From Tahibacter harae (GTDB lineage Bacteria; Pseudomonadota; Gammaproteobacteria; Xanthomonadales; Rhodanobacteraceae), in the NCBI RefSeq assembly GCF_024437735.1, contig NZ_JANFQO010000001.1, positions 62,001-126,000 of the forward strand: a stretch of DNA of 64,000 bases. Reading direction: 5' to 3'. How positions within the stretch are numbered: the stretch's first letter is position 1; every line of letters starts with the position of its first letter. Below are positions 29,882 to 37,982 of the stretch, piece by piece. Below the pieces are notes generated by a model. It did no database searches. It was not told where the DNA came from and saw only the letters and a program-made list of their open reading frames with translations. Made by a program: the position numbers and the translations under genes.

Positions 29882-30020
29882 GCGCGGGATTATTGACCGG
29901 AGGCGGCGCGCTTGTATCGCCCGGCGCGGCCGGGATCGGCGTCGTCCACGCAGCAACGGCCTACAATGCCCGTCCACGGCCGCCAGGCTGTTCCGCCCGC
30001 GCCCGCCGACGCCACGCTCC

Positions 30021-31085
30021 ATGGACTACGCCGAACTCGCCAACACCATACGCCGCTGGGGTACCGAGCTGGGCTTCCAGCAGTTGGGCATCGCCGGTAC
30101 CGACCTGGGCGAGGACGAGACTCATCTGCTCAACTGGCTCGACGCCGGCCACCACGGCGAGATGGACTACATGCAGCGCCACGGCACCAAGCGCAGCCGG
30201 CCGCAGGAACTGCAGCCGGGAACGCTGCGCGTGATCTCGGTGCGCATGGATTACGCGCCGCCGGGCATTGCCAACGGCTGGGACGTGCTGCAGGACGCAC
30301 AACGGGGCTACGTCGCGCGCTACGCCCTGGGCCGGGACTATCACAAGCTGATGCGCAACCGCCTGCAGCAGCTGGCCGACCGCATCGCGGCGCAGACCGG
30401 GCCGTTCGGCTACCGCGCCTTCGTCGATTCCGCGCCGGTGCTGGAACGCGCGATCGCACGCAACGCCGGCCTGGGCTGGATAGGCAAGCACAGCTGCCTG
30501 ATCAACCGCAGCGCGGGTTCCTGGTTCTTCCTGGGCGAGCTTTACACCGACCTGCCGTTGCCGGCCGACGCGCCCGCCAGCGCGCACTGCGGCCGCTGTA
30601 CGCGCTGCATCGACATCTGCCCTACCCGCGCCATCGTCGCGCCCTATCAGGTCGATGCGCGGCGCTGCATTTCCTATCTCACCATTGAATTGCACGGCGG
30701 GATTCCGCTGGAATTCCGCCGCGCCATCGGCAACCGCATCTACGGCTGCGACGACTGCCAGCTGATCTGCCCCTGGAACAAATTCGCCCAGGCCAGCGCC
30801 GAAGCGGATTTCGCGCCGCGCCACCGGCTGGACGGCGCCGGGCTGGTGGAGCTGTTCGACTGGAGCGAAGAAGAATTCCTGCGCCGCACCGAAGGCTCGG
30901 CCATACGCCGCATCGGCCATGAACGCTGGCTGCGCAATATCGCCGTGGCGCTGGGCAATGCACCGGCCACGCCGGAAATCATGGCGGCGCTGCAGCGCCG
31001 CGCGGTGCATCCTTCGGAGCTGGTGCGCGAGCATGTGCGGTGGGCGTTGGAGGAGCAGGCGCGGCGTGCGGGTGGAGAGGTTTGA
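30021..31085 (+). CDS. queG: Epoxyqueuosine reductase
   Basis: QueG performs the last step of queuosine synthesis, reducing epoxyqueuosine in tRNA with cobalamin and two 4Fe-4S clusters. The protein has 354 residues. Cluster motifs are CGRCTRCIDICPTRAI near residue 194 and GCDDCQLICPWNKFAQ near 240. The KRSRPQELQPGTLRVISV segment and a C-terminal HEAT-like part are present. I chose ATG 30021 (MDYAELANTIRRWG) by family length. It is divergent from nnrDE with a 139-bp gap. Confidence 0.95.
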   Translation: MDYAELANTIRRWGTELGFQQLGIAGTDLGEDETHLLNWLDAGHHGEMDYMQRHGTKRSRPQELQPGTLRVISVRMDYAPPGIANGWDVLQDAQRGYVARYALGRDYHKLMRNRLQQLADRIAAQTGPFGYRAFVDSAPVLERAIARNAGLGWIGKHSCLINRSAGSWFFLGELYTDLPLPADAPASAHCGRCTRCIDICPTRAIVAPYQVDARRCISYLTIELHGGIPLEFRRAIGNRIYGCDDCQLICPWNKFAQASAEADFAPRHRLDGAGLVELFDWSEEEFLRRTEGSAIRRIGHERWLRNIAVALGNAPATPEIMAALQRRAVHPSELVREHVRWALEEQARRAGGEV

Positions 31086-31095
31086 GGTTAGGGTT

Positions 31096-31384
31096 TGGAT
31101 TCGGGATTCGGGACTCGCAGTGAGTGCGCGGCAGAATCCGGAGTTTCTGGCAAGTGAAATTTGCCGGATTTCATCCAGAAAAAGCGGAAAGCTCCCTCTC
31201 CCCCAAGCTCGCTAGGGGAGAGGGCCGGGATGAGGGGGGCAACGACCAACGCGCCTCGCCCTTTGGATTTTCGTCGAAACCTTCAACACGCGAAGCGCTG
31301 GCGAAAACCGGATTCCCCGCGACCGAAGCGCCGCCCTCATCCAACCCTCGCCCCCAAGCGCGTAAGCGCGCTTGGGGGCGAGGG
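31096..31384 (-). repeat. Composite intergenic repeat, left copy (mirror partner of 34491-34805)
   Basis: Read on the minus strand, this copy contains, in order: an 18-bp perfect palindrome (31345-31362 with 31367-31384), about 120 nt with a CCGGTTTTCGCC block and a CGTTGCCCCCCTC block, a second palindrome (10-bp arms 31194-31203 and 31215-31224), a TTTCCGCTTTTTCT block, CACTTGCC, and CCCGAATCCCGAATCC at the far end. The same order occurs on the plus strand at 34491-34805. The 18-bp stem is followed on the plus strand by TTTTT (31385-31389) and could end queG transcripts. Confidence 0.75.
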
Positions 31385-31711
31385 TTTTTCCGCTGCGGCG
31401 ATTTTGCCGGGCGTAATTCGCCCACCGGCACGATTTCCCGGCGCCCGGCCGCTAACCCGGTACGCGCACGCTGCCCGGAAATTCCTCACCGCCGCAGAAC
31501 CCGGCGCGCAACTCCCGCAACGCGCCGTATCGCCCAAACATCCGGACAACTCCGCCGATCTCCAGCATCCATGCGCCCTGCCGCCCCGTCGCCCGCGCCG
31601 TGGCCGCGGCCAAGGTAATAAGCCCGTCCCCAATCCTCATGCCCCTACGGTTGCGGACCGGCGCCCGCGGATGCGAAGGTTCAGCTTTCCGCCATCTCCC
31701 GGTAATGCCGT
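31385..31711. other. Non-coding leader region of the TonB-dependent receptor gene
   Basis: This 327-bp stretch between the left composite repeat and the receptor ATG shows no supported gene. I see no clear promoter hexamers and only a weak Shine-Dalgarno before the start codon. Confidence 0.5.
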
Positions 31712-34462
31712 ATGCGATCTTTTGCTTTGCCCACATTTGTCCCCCGTCTGCTGAGCCTGGCCATACTCGGCGCGCTGACCTTGCCGGTGCTGGCGCAGCA
31801 GGCGCCGCCGCCGGGCGAGGAAAACACCGAGAAGCTCGAAGCCATCACGGTCACCGGCTCGCGCATTCCGCGCGCGGATATCGAAGGGCCGGCGCCGGTC
31901 ACCGTGATCGAGGCGGGCAATATCGACACCGGCGGCTACCGCAGCGTGTTCGACATCGTCAGCGCAATCTCGCAGAACACCGGCATCGTCCAGGGCGAGG
32001 ATTTCGGCAGCACCTTCACCCCGGCGGCGAACGTGATCAACCTGCGCGGCCTGGGCCCCAACCACACGCTGGTGCTGGTCAACGGCCGCCGCGTCGCCGA
32101 CTATCCCGTCGCCTACAACGGCTCGGTCAGCGCGGTGGACCTGGCCAATATCCCCAGCGTGATGATCGACCGCATCGAGATCCTCAGCGGCAGCGCCTCG
32201 GCCATCTACGGCTCGGATGCGATCGCCGGCGTGGTCAACATCATCCTGAAGAAAAAGCATGAAGGCCTGGATCTGTCGGTCAAGGTCGGCGGTACCCAGC
32301 AGGGCGGCGGCGCCAACCAGCGCGTGCAGCTGATCGGCGGCATCGACCGCGGTGATTTCAGCGGCGTGTTCGGCCTGGAACTGACCCGACGCGATCCCAT
32401 CCGCTACGGCGACCGCGCCGTGTCGCGCAGTTATTCGCGCTACGCGCCCGGCGACCTGCCCGGCGCCATCTTCGCGCTGCGCGATCCGGCCAGCGGCGAC
32501 TACTACGACCTGCCGGGCCAGGGCTGCGCCGGCGTGTCCCATCTGCTCGGCGGCACGGTGCGCGCGTACCAGAACCCGCGCTTCGACGGCAGCTACTGCA
32601 GCAGCGACCAGTACTACGGCAACCGCACCATGCAGACCGCGAAGGACATCGCCACCGCCTACGCCAGCCTGAACTACGCGCTGAGCGACAGCACCGAGCT
32701 GTTCGGCGACTTCATGTTCGGCTTCTCCGATATCGAGAACAACGTACGCGCGACCAGCTGGTCGGCGCCGGGCGGCGCGTTCTGGAACGAGTCCACCGGC
32801 CGCCTGGAAAACTGGAGCCGCGTGCTGACGCCGGAGGAAATGGGCGGCCGCGACGCCAACAACAGCAGCTATCTGCAGCGCGCCAGCAATGCCACCTTCG
32901 GCGTCCGCGGCCAGCTGGGCACGGACTGGAGCTACGAGCTGGCTGCAAACCGCTCCGACTATGTCAGCGACCAGGGCCGCGTGCGCCTCCTCGCCGGCAT
33001 CACCGAGTTCTTCCTCGGCCGGCCCACCGGCACGCATGAATACGAAGGCAGCGAATTCGACGCCTACAACGCCGATCCCAACCGCCTGATCACGCCGCTG
33101 AAGCCCGAGGAATTCCGCCGCCTCAGCCGCAAATCGGTCGAGCGCGACAAGGCCTGGACCGAGGACCTGAGCTTCAGCTTCAACGGCGAGCTGTTCGAGC
33201 TGCCCGCCGGCGCACTGGGCGTGGCCGGCGTGGTCGAAGCCGGCCGCCAGGGCTTCCGCAACACGCCGGATTCGCGCATCAACGCCGGCGACTACTGGAA
33301 TACCGCCGAAGCCACCGTCGAAGGCGGCAAGCGCAACCGCTACGCCGCCGGCGTGGAAATCAACGCGCCGATCCTGAGCCGTCTGACCGCCAGTGCGGCG
33401 GCGCGCTACGACCGCTACAGCTATTCCGGCCAGTCCATAGGCAAGAGCACCTACAACTTCGGCCTGGAATACCGCCCCATCGACAGCCTGCTGCTGCGCG
33501 GCAGCCAGGCCACCTCGTTCCGGGCGCCGGACATGAACTACCTGTTCGCCAAGAGCACCCGGGGCTATTTCCCCAGCGTCACCGACTACTACCAGTGCCG
33601 CCTGCAGGACCAGCCGTACAACAGCTGCGACGTCTTCTACAACATGAACTTCGCCTCCAGCGGCAACACCGGCCTCAAGCCGGAGCGCGGGCGCTCGTTC
33701 ACCTATGGCTTCGTCTGGTCGCCGACGGCCGATTTCGATTTCCAGGCCGACTACTACCGCATCCGCATCAGCGACCAGGTGACCAACCTGGACGAGGACC
33801 AGATCCTGCGCACCGAGGCCGACTGCCGCCTGGGCCGCTCGCCGTCGGGTTCCGTGGTCGACCCGAACTCGACCCTCTGCCGCGACGCGCTGGCCCGCGT
33901 GGTGCGCAATCCGGCCACAGCGCCGGTGAATCCGAACAACGTGACCAATATCCTGGTCAATCCGATCAACTCGGCCAGCGAGCGCACCTCGGGCATCGAC
34001 ATCAGCGCGAACTACCGCTGGACGATAGACGGCGTCGGCAAGTTCCAGGCGCGCGCCGCCTTCACCCGCGTGCTGGAACACAAGTACCAGCAGTTCCCGG
34101 GCGACCCGACCTATGACTATCTCAACGACCTGAGCTACCAGTCGGACTGGCGCAAGAAGACCCACGCCTCGCTGTCCTGGCAGAACGGCCCGTGGAGCGC
34201 GACCGTCGACGGCACGCACTACGGCGAGATTCCGTACAACGACTATTCCGGCCTGCGCGGCACCTACACGCTGTACAACGGCAGCGTGGGTTACTCCTTC
34301 GGCGAGAAGGCCGATGTGCTGGTCGCGGTGAACAACCTGCGCAACTCCACGCCCTGGGACAAGACCGGCGGCTGGCCGAACTACTCCATAGGCTGGTATG
34401 ACGCTTATGGACGCCAGTGGTGGGTGCAGTTCAACTACCGGTTTGGTGCCGGACGGGACTGA
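31712..34462 (+). CDS. TonB-dependent outer-membrane receptor
   Basis: This is a 22-stranded-barrel-type receptor of 916 residues that would import a substrate with TonB energy. A signal peptide ends near LPVLAQ (about residue 29). The TonB-box-like LEAITVTGSRIPR lies around residue 45. The plug domain (about 55-190) includes NLRGLGPNHTLVLVNGRR and GSASAIYGSDAIAGVVNI. The C-terminus ends in a QFNYRFGAGRD strand, close to the usual aromatic end. The family is the large, poorly assigned group expanded in Xanthomonadales and Sphingomonads, and the substrate is unknown. It stands alone between mirror-image repeats with no adjacent regulator or enzyme operon. Confidence 0.93.
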   Translation: MRSFALPTFVPRLLSLAILGALTLPVLAQQAPPPGEENTEKLEAITVTGSRIPRADIEGPAPVTVIEAGNIDTGGYRSVFDIVSAISQNTGIVQGEDFGSTFTPAANVINLRGLGPNHTLVLVNGRRVADYPVAYNGSVSAVDLANIPSVMIDRIEILSGSASAIYGSDAIAGVVNIILKKKHEGLDLSVKVGGTQQGGGANQRVQLIGGIDRGDFSGVFGLELTRRDPIRYGDRAVSRSYSRYAPGDLPGAIFALRDPASGDYYDLPGQGCAGVSHLLGGTVRAYQNPRFDGSYCSSDQYYGNRTMQTAKDIATAYASLNYALSDSTELFGDFMFGFSDIENNVRATSWSAPGGAFWNESTGRLENWSRVLTPEEMGGRDANNSSYLQRASNATFGVRGQLGTDWSYELAANRSDYVSDQGRVRLLAGITEFFLGRPTGTHEYEGSEFDAYNADPNRLITPLKPEEFRRLSRKSVERDKAWTEDLSFSFNGELFELPAGALGVAGVVEAGRQGFRNTPDSRINAGDYWNTAEATVEGGKRNRYAAGVEINAPILSRLTASAAARYDRYSYSGQSIGKSTYNFGLEYRPIDSLLLRGSQATSFRAPDMNYLFAKSTRGYFPSVTDYYQCRLQDQPYNSCDVFYNMNFASSGNTGLKPERGRSFTYGFVWSPTADFDFQADYYRIRISDQVTNLDEDQILRTEADCRLGRSPSGSVVDPNSTLCRDALARVVRNPATAPVNPNNVTNILVNPINSASERTSGIDISANYRWTIDGVGKFQARAAFTRVLEHKYQQFPGDPTYDYLNDLSYQSDWRKKTHASLSWQNGPWSATVDGTHYGEIPYNDYSGLRGTYTLYNGSVGYSFGEKADVLVAVNNLRNSTPWDKTGGWPNYSIGWYDAYGRQWWVQFNYRFGAGRD

Positions 34463-34490
34463 TCTGCCGGGAGTTGGCAGGTGACAGAAG

Positions 34491-34805
34491 CCCTCTGCCT
34501 CAAGCGCGTTTACGCGCCTGAGGCAGAGGGCTGGGTGAGTGGGAAATGCCACCGGGCGACGAAGCCGGTTTTCGCCCAATGCTTTCTTGCTGAAAGAGCT
34601 GGCGAAAATTCAAGCGCAGAGGCGTGTTTGGCGTTGCCCCCTCGCCCCAACCCTCTTCCCCGGCGCAGCCGGGGGGAGAGGGGATTTTCCGCTTTTCTCC
34701 ACTATGTCGCGGCAACGCCACTTGCCGAGAGAATCGCGATCGCAGCGCAAGCCTGCGGCGAATCCGGAAAATCCCGAATCTCAAATCCCGAATCCTGAAT
34801 CCCAG
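34491..34805 (+). repeat. Composite intergenic repeat, right copy (mirror partner of 31096-31384)
   Basis: It starts 28 bases after the receptor stop. Palindrome 1 (34491-34508 with 34513-34530) pairs at 17 of 18 positions. Then come CCGGTTTTCGCC, GGCGAAAATTCAA, GCGTTGCCCCCTC, palindrome 2 (about 34652-34685), ATTTTCCGCTTTTCT, CACTTGCC and a terminal CCCGAATC/CCCGAATCC block. Palindrome 1 may also serve as the receptor's transcript end. Otherwise the gap 34463-34808 holds nothing I can name. Confidence 0.75.
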
Positions 34806-34808
34806 CCC

Positions 34809-35051
34809 TCAGCGATCATCTCTCTCGCGCCTGTCCTGCTTCTTGTCGCGCGAATCGCCGGACTGCTGCTGTTGTTGCGGCGGCTGGGGTTTCTTTTCCT
34901 CCTGCCGCGGGCGGTCGTTCTGCGGGTTCTTGATGCGGCCGCCCAGGCCCGTGGGCTGCTGGCCGGAATTTCCGGGTGCCTGGGGTTCCAGGGCAAAGCT
35001 GGACGAAGCGGCAAAAGCGAGAAGTACGGCGGCGACTCTGGTGATGCGCAT
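34809..35051 (-). CDS. Small secreted Gln/Arg/Asp-rich protein of unknown function
   Basis: I do not recognise a family. The 80 residues open with a clear signal peptide (MRITRVAAVLLAFAASSSFA, cleavage near residue 20). The mature part is fully hydrophilic: PGNSGQQPTGLGGRIKNPQ, then charged and poly-Gln segments, ending in a KKQDRRERDDR tail. The mature part looks disordered and has no cysteine. It sits convergent to the receptor's right-hand repeat and just downstream of hutG (44 bases), so it may be co-transcribed with it. It could also be a chance frame in GC-rich DNA, but the signal peptide argues for a real gene. Confidence 0.55.
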   Translation of the reverse strand: MRITRVAAVLLAFAASSSFALEPQAPGNSGQQPTGLGGRIKNPQNDRPRQEEKKPQPPQQQQQSGDSRDKKQDRRERDDR

Positions 35052-35095
35052 GACGATTCCCCGGCGGCTGCGGTCCAGCCTCGCACCCTACTCCG

Positions 35096-35881
35096 CTAGG
35101 CGGCGACTTCCAAGGCGGCCTGGAGCAGGCGCCGGATCAGCGCGGCCGTAGCCCCGGCGCGGGCGGGCGCGTAGGCGAAGCTGTTCTCGTCCATGTAGTT
35201 GAGCTGGGCCAGTTCCAGCTGCACCGCATCCACGCCTTCGGCGGGCCGGCCGTAGTGGCGCGTGATATGACCGCCCTTGAAGCGGCCGTTGACGACGAAG
35301 CTGTATTCGTTCTGGCCGGCCAGCACGGATTCCAGGCGCGCCTGCAGCGCCGGGCTGCAGCTGGCGCCGGCGGCGGTGCCGATGTTGAAATCCGGCAGGC
35401 GCCCTTCAAACAGGAACGGCACCACGCTGCGGATGGAATGCCCCTCCCACAGCAATGCGCGGCCGTGCCCGGCGCGCAGGCGGTCCAGCTCCGCGCGCAG
35501 GGCGCCGTGATAAGGCTGCCAGTAAGTCTGCACGCGCTGGGCGATTTCGGCCGCATCCGGCTCCATGCCGGCAAGGTAGACCGGTTCGCCGCTGAACTGC
35601 ACCGTGGGGCACAGGCCGGTGGTGTTCTGTCCCGGATACAGCGACACATCATCCGGCGGCCGGTTGAGGTCGACCACGTAGCGCGAATAGCGCGGCACCA
35701 GGATGGATGCGCCCAGCTCGCGCGCGAAATCGTACAGCCGGCTCACGTGCCAGTCGGTGTCCGGAACGCGCTGCGCCGTATCCGTCAGCCGCTGCGCAAA
35801 GCCCGGCGGCAGTTCGCTGCCGTCGTGCGGCAGCGAGATCAGCAGCGGCGCGCTGCCCTGGTGCAAGGTGAAGGTGGTCAT
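35096..35881 (-). CDS. hutG: N-formylglutamate deformylase
   Basis: The enzyme hydrolyses N-formyl-L-glutamate, the last step of the five-step histidine degradation route. The protein has 261 residues with LLISLPHDGSELP, DTDWHVSRLYDFA, SRYVVDLNRPPDD and LLWEGHSIRS, the family's metal and substrate signatures. No other hut gene is in the window, so here it stands apart from hutH/U/I. Confidence 0.92.
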   Translation of the reverse strand: MTTFTLHQGSAPLLISLPHDGSELPPGFAQRLTDTAQRVPDTDWHVSRLYDFARELGASILVPRYSRYVVDLNRPPDDVSLYPGQNTTGLCPTVQFSGEPVYLAGMEPDAAEIAQRVQTYWQPYHGALRAELDRLRAGHGRALLWEGHSIRSVVPFLFEGRLPDFNIGTAAGASCSPALQARLESVLAGQNEYSFVVNGRFKGGHITRHYGRPAEGVDAVQLELAQLNYMDENSFAYAPARAGATAALIRRLLQAALEVAA

Positions 35882-35911
35882 GTGAATTCCGAAGAAATCC
35901 AGAAGTGATCT

Positions 35912-35939
35912 CCGGAAACGCGAAACGCGACGTTTCCGG
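35912..35939 (-). other. Hairpin between the S15 hydrolase and hutG
   Basis: Nine-base arms CCGGAAACG and CGTTTCCGG enclose a 10-nt loop. It lies about 30 bases before the hutG start codon. No T-run follows, so it could be a weak terminator or a leader structure. Confidence 0.4.
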
Positions 35940-36085
35940 TTCCCGGGACAGGCGAGTTGCTGTACGGAGCGGCCCAGTCAAAGCGAAGCGGCAGCCATTC
36001 TTTGCGGCCGCTACCAAGGACATACGCCGTCTTCTATCAGGCCAGACTATGCGCGGTGGCGACGCCTCCCGCCACCACCGCCGCC

Positions 36086-37870
36086 TCACTTGGCGCCCAC
36101 ACCTATGGGCACATACAGCGCGCTGGGATGCTGCGCATCGTGCAGCAGGCGCACCTTGACCGTACGCGCATCCTTGCCGCTTTCCTGCGCCACCACACCG
36201 CCACTGTTGTAGTTCTTCTGCATGTTGAAATGGTTGATGGGACCGATCACCAGACGGATACGGCTGCCCTGCTTGAGCTGGCGCGAGATGAAGGTGAAGC
36301 GGTTGAACTCGTAGCGCTCGGCCTTGCCCGGCACGACCGGCCTGGCCGTGCGCAGGCTTTCGCGGTAGCGCGCACGCAGCACGTCGGAAGTCAGCAGCAC
36401 GCTGCCGCCGTCGGGCCCTATCGCGTAGATGTCGACACCGAAATCGGTATCGGGCTGGTCCAGCTCCAGCCAGGCGCTGAGGCGGAAGAAGCCGGTGACT
36501 TCGGTGTCCTTCTCCAGTGGCGCACTGTGATAGATCAGCTGCTTGCCGTTGCGGCGCAGGACTGCGCTCTGATCGATCAGTTCGCTGCTGCTGTCGCTGG
36601 CGTCGCCGGCCGCGGAGCTGACGTCCAGCGGATCGTAGACGTAGCTGTCGCTGCCGGCGCGCTTGCCGCGCGCATCCGTTTCCAGCCGCCCCGAGGCATA
36701 GACATCGTTGGCGCGGCCATTGTCGGAAGCCAGGAACAGCGGCCGATGCTCGGCCGTCGCCGCTTCCAGCGTCGGCGCGTAGCGCCACTGGTCCGGCCCC
36801 ATTACGTAATAGGCCACGCGGTCCTTGAGGAAGGACGGCTTGGCGCCGTTCTTCATGGTCCAGTCGTACCACTCGCGGTGCAGCGCATTCATGTCGAGCA
36901 GGCTGGCCTGGCCCATCTTCAGGCCGGCGTATTCGGCCTGCGGCGTGCGCGTGCCGGCATGATCCCAGGGGCCGATGATGAGGAAATGCTTGTCGCGCGC
37001 CGCCGGCGTCGCAGCCTGCTGATGCTGGCCGTAGAAAGCGAGCGCGCCGGGCTGGTCGCCGTCGTAGTGGCCGGTGATGGTCAGTATGGGCAGATCCAGC
37101 GCGGCCATCTGCGCCGGGCTGAGGTTCATGCTGTCCCAGTAGTCGTCCTGCTGCGGGTGCGAGATCCATTCCTGGAAGATGGGCGAAGGATTGCCCACGT
37201 GCGCATCCAGCGCCGCGAATGGCTTGTGCGCTTCGTACAGGCTGCGGAACAGGCCGGTCCACAGGGGGCTGTCGCCGAACAGCGTGTCCTGGGCGAGCTT
37301 GCCGCTGACCAGGGTGAGCCAGCGCATGTCGTAGGGATAGAAGATGTTGTTGCGCATGGGGTAGTCCAGCCCCGGCTGCACCGCCGCGACCGGCACTATC
37401 GTGGCCAGATGCGGCGGTTTTTCCCGCGCGGTGGCCCATTGGTCGTAACCGGCGTAGGAGCCGCCCCACATGGTCACCTTGCCATTGCAGTAACTTTGCC
37501 CGGCCATCCACTCGATCACGTCGTGGCCGTCCTGGCCCTCCTGCAGGAACGGCCGGAAATCGCCGCCGGAGTTGCCGCGGCCGCGCACGTCGATGGTGGC
37601 GAACACGTAGCCGTTGGCGGCGAAGTACATGCCGCGCTCGTGGTAGCTCTGCGCCATGTACGGCGTCATCGTCACCACGCAAGGCAAGGGATCTTTCTGG
37701 CCCTGGGGCCGGTACAGCGTAGCCTGCAGCTGCACGCCGTCGCGCAGCGGGATCTTCACGCCCCATTGCAGTTCCACCGCCGTCGGCGCAGGTGCCGCGG
37801 CCAACGGCAGCGCCCCCGTCAGGGTCAGGCCCAGGGCCAGTGCCGCTTTGCAAAACAGGTTCGGCTTCAT
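36086..37870 (-). CDS. CocE/NonD family (peptidase S15-type) secreted hydrolase
   Basis: This is an alpha/beta hydrolase of the X-Pro dipeptidyl-peptidase/cocaine-esterase/glutaryl-acylase family, acting on esters or amides. The protein has 594 residues. A signal peptide (about 1-25, ending PLAAA) predicts a periplasmic or secreted enzyme. The nucleophile serine is in GGSYAGYDQW (about 160). DVRGRGNSGGDF precedes it, the likely acid is in TGHYDGDQPGA and the histidine is in GPWDHAGT. The C-terminal part is the jelly-roll X-Pro_DPP domain (ETDARGKR onward). The physiological substrate is not deducible. It follows the DadA-like gene on the same strand. Confidence 0.9.
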   Translation of the reverse strand: MKPNLFCKAALALGLTLTGALPLAAAPAPTAVELQWGVKIPLRDGVQLQATLYRPQGQKDPLPCVVTMTPYMAQSYHERGMYFAANGYVFATIDVRGRGNSGGDFRPFLQEGQDGHDVIEWMAGQSYCNGKVTMWGGSYAGYDQWATAREKPPHLATIVPVAAVQPGLDYPMRNNIFYPYDMRWLTLVSGKLAQDTLFGDSPLWTGLFRSLYEAHKPFAALDAHVGNPSPIFQEWISHPQQDDYWDSMNLSPAQMAALDLPILTITGHYDGDQPGALAFYGQHQQAATPAARDKHFLIIGPWDHAGTRTPQAEYAGLKMGQASLLDMNALHREWYDWTMKNGAKPSFLKDRVAYYVMGPDQWRYAPTLEAATAEHRPLFLASDNGRANDVYASGRLETDARGKRAGSDSYVYDPLDVSSAAGDASDSSSELIDQSAVLRRNGKQLIYHSAPLEKDTEVTGFFRLSAWLELDQPDTDFGVDIYAIGPDGGSVLLTSDVLRARYRESLRTARPVVPGKAERYEFNRFTFISRQLKQGSRIRLVIGPINHFNMQKNYNSGGVVAQESGKDARTVKVRLLHDAQHPSALYVPIGVGAK

Positions 37871-37982
37871 GATGCCTCGCTGGAAAGGAAAATGTTGCGG
37901 ACCGCGGAAGCGGCGGAAGTACCGGTCATCGGCCGATGTTTCCCGGACGACCGTCCCGCAGCCGGAGACAGGAGGATGCTTC

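Noticed and set aside
31161-31754. Several short plus- and minus-strand frames in the queG-receptor gap
   Set aside because: They run through the palindromic repeats and encode Pro/Arg/Ser-rich sequence without recognisable features.
31637-34579. A 980-residue minus-strand frame opposite the TonB-dependent receptor
   Set aside because: The receptor on the plus strand has a signal peptide, plug and barrel motifs; the opposite frame is Ala/Val/Gly-rich with no domain.
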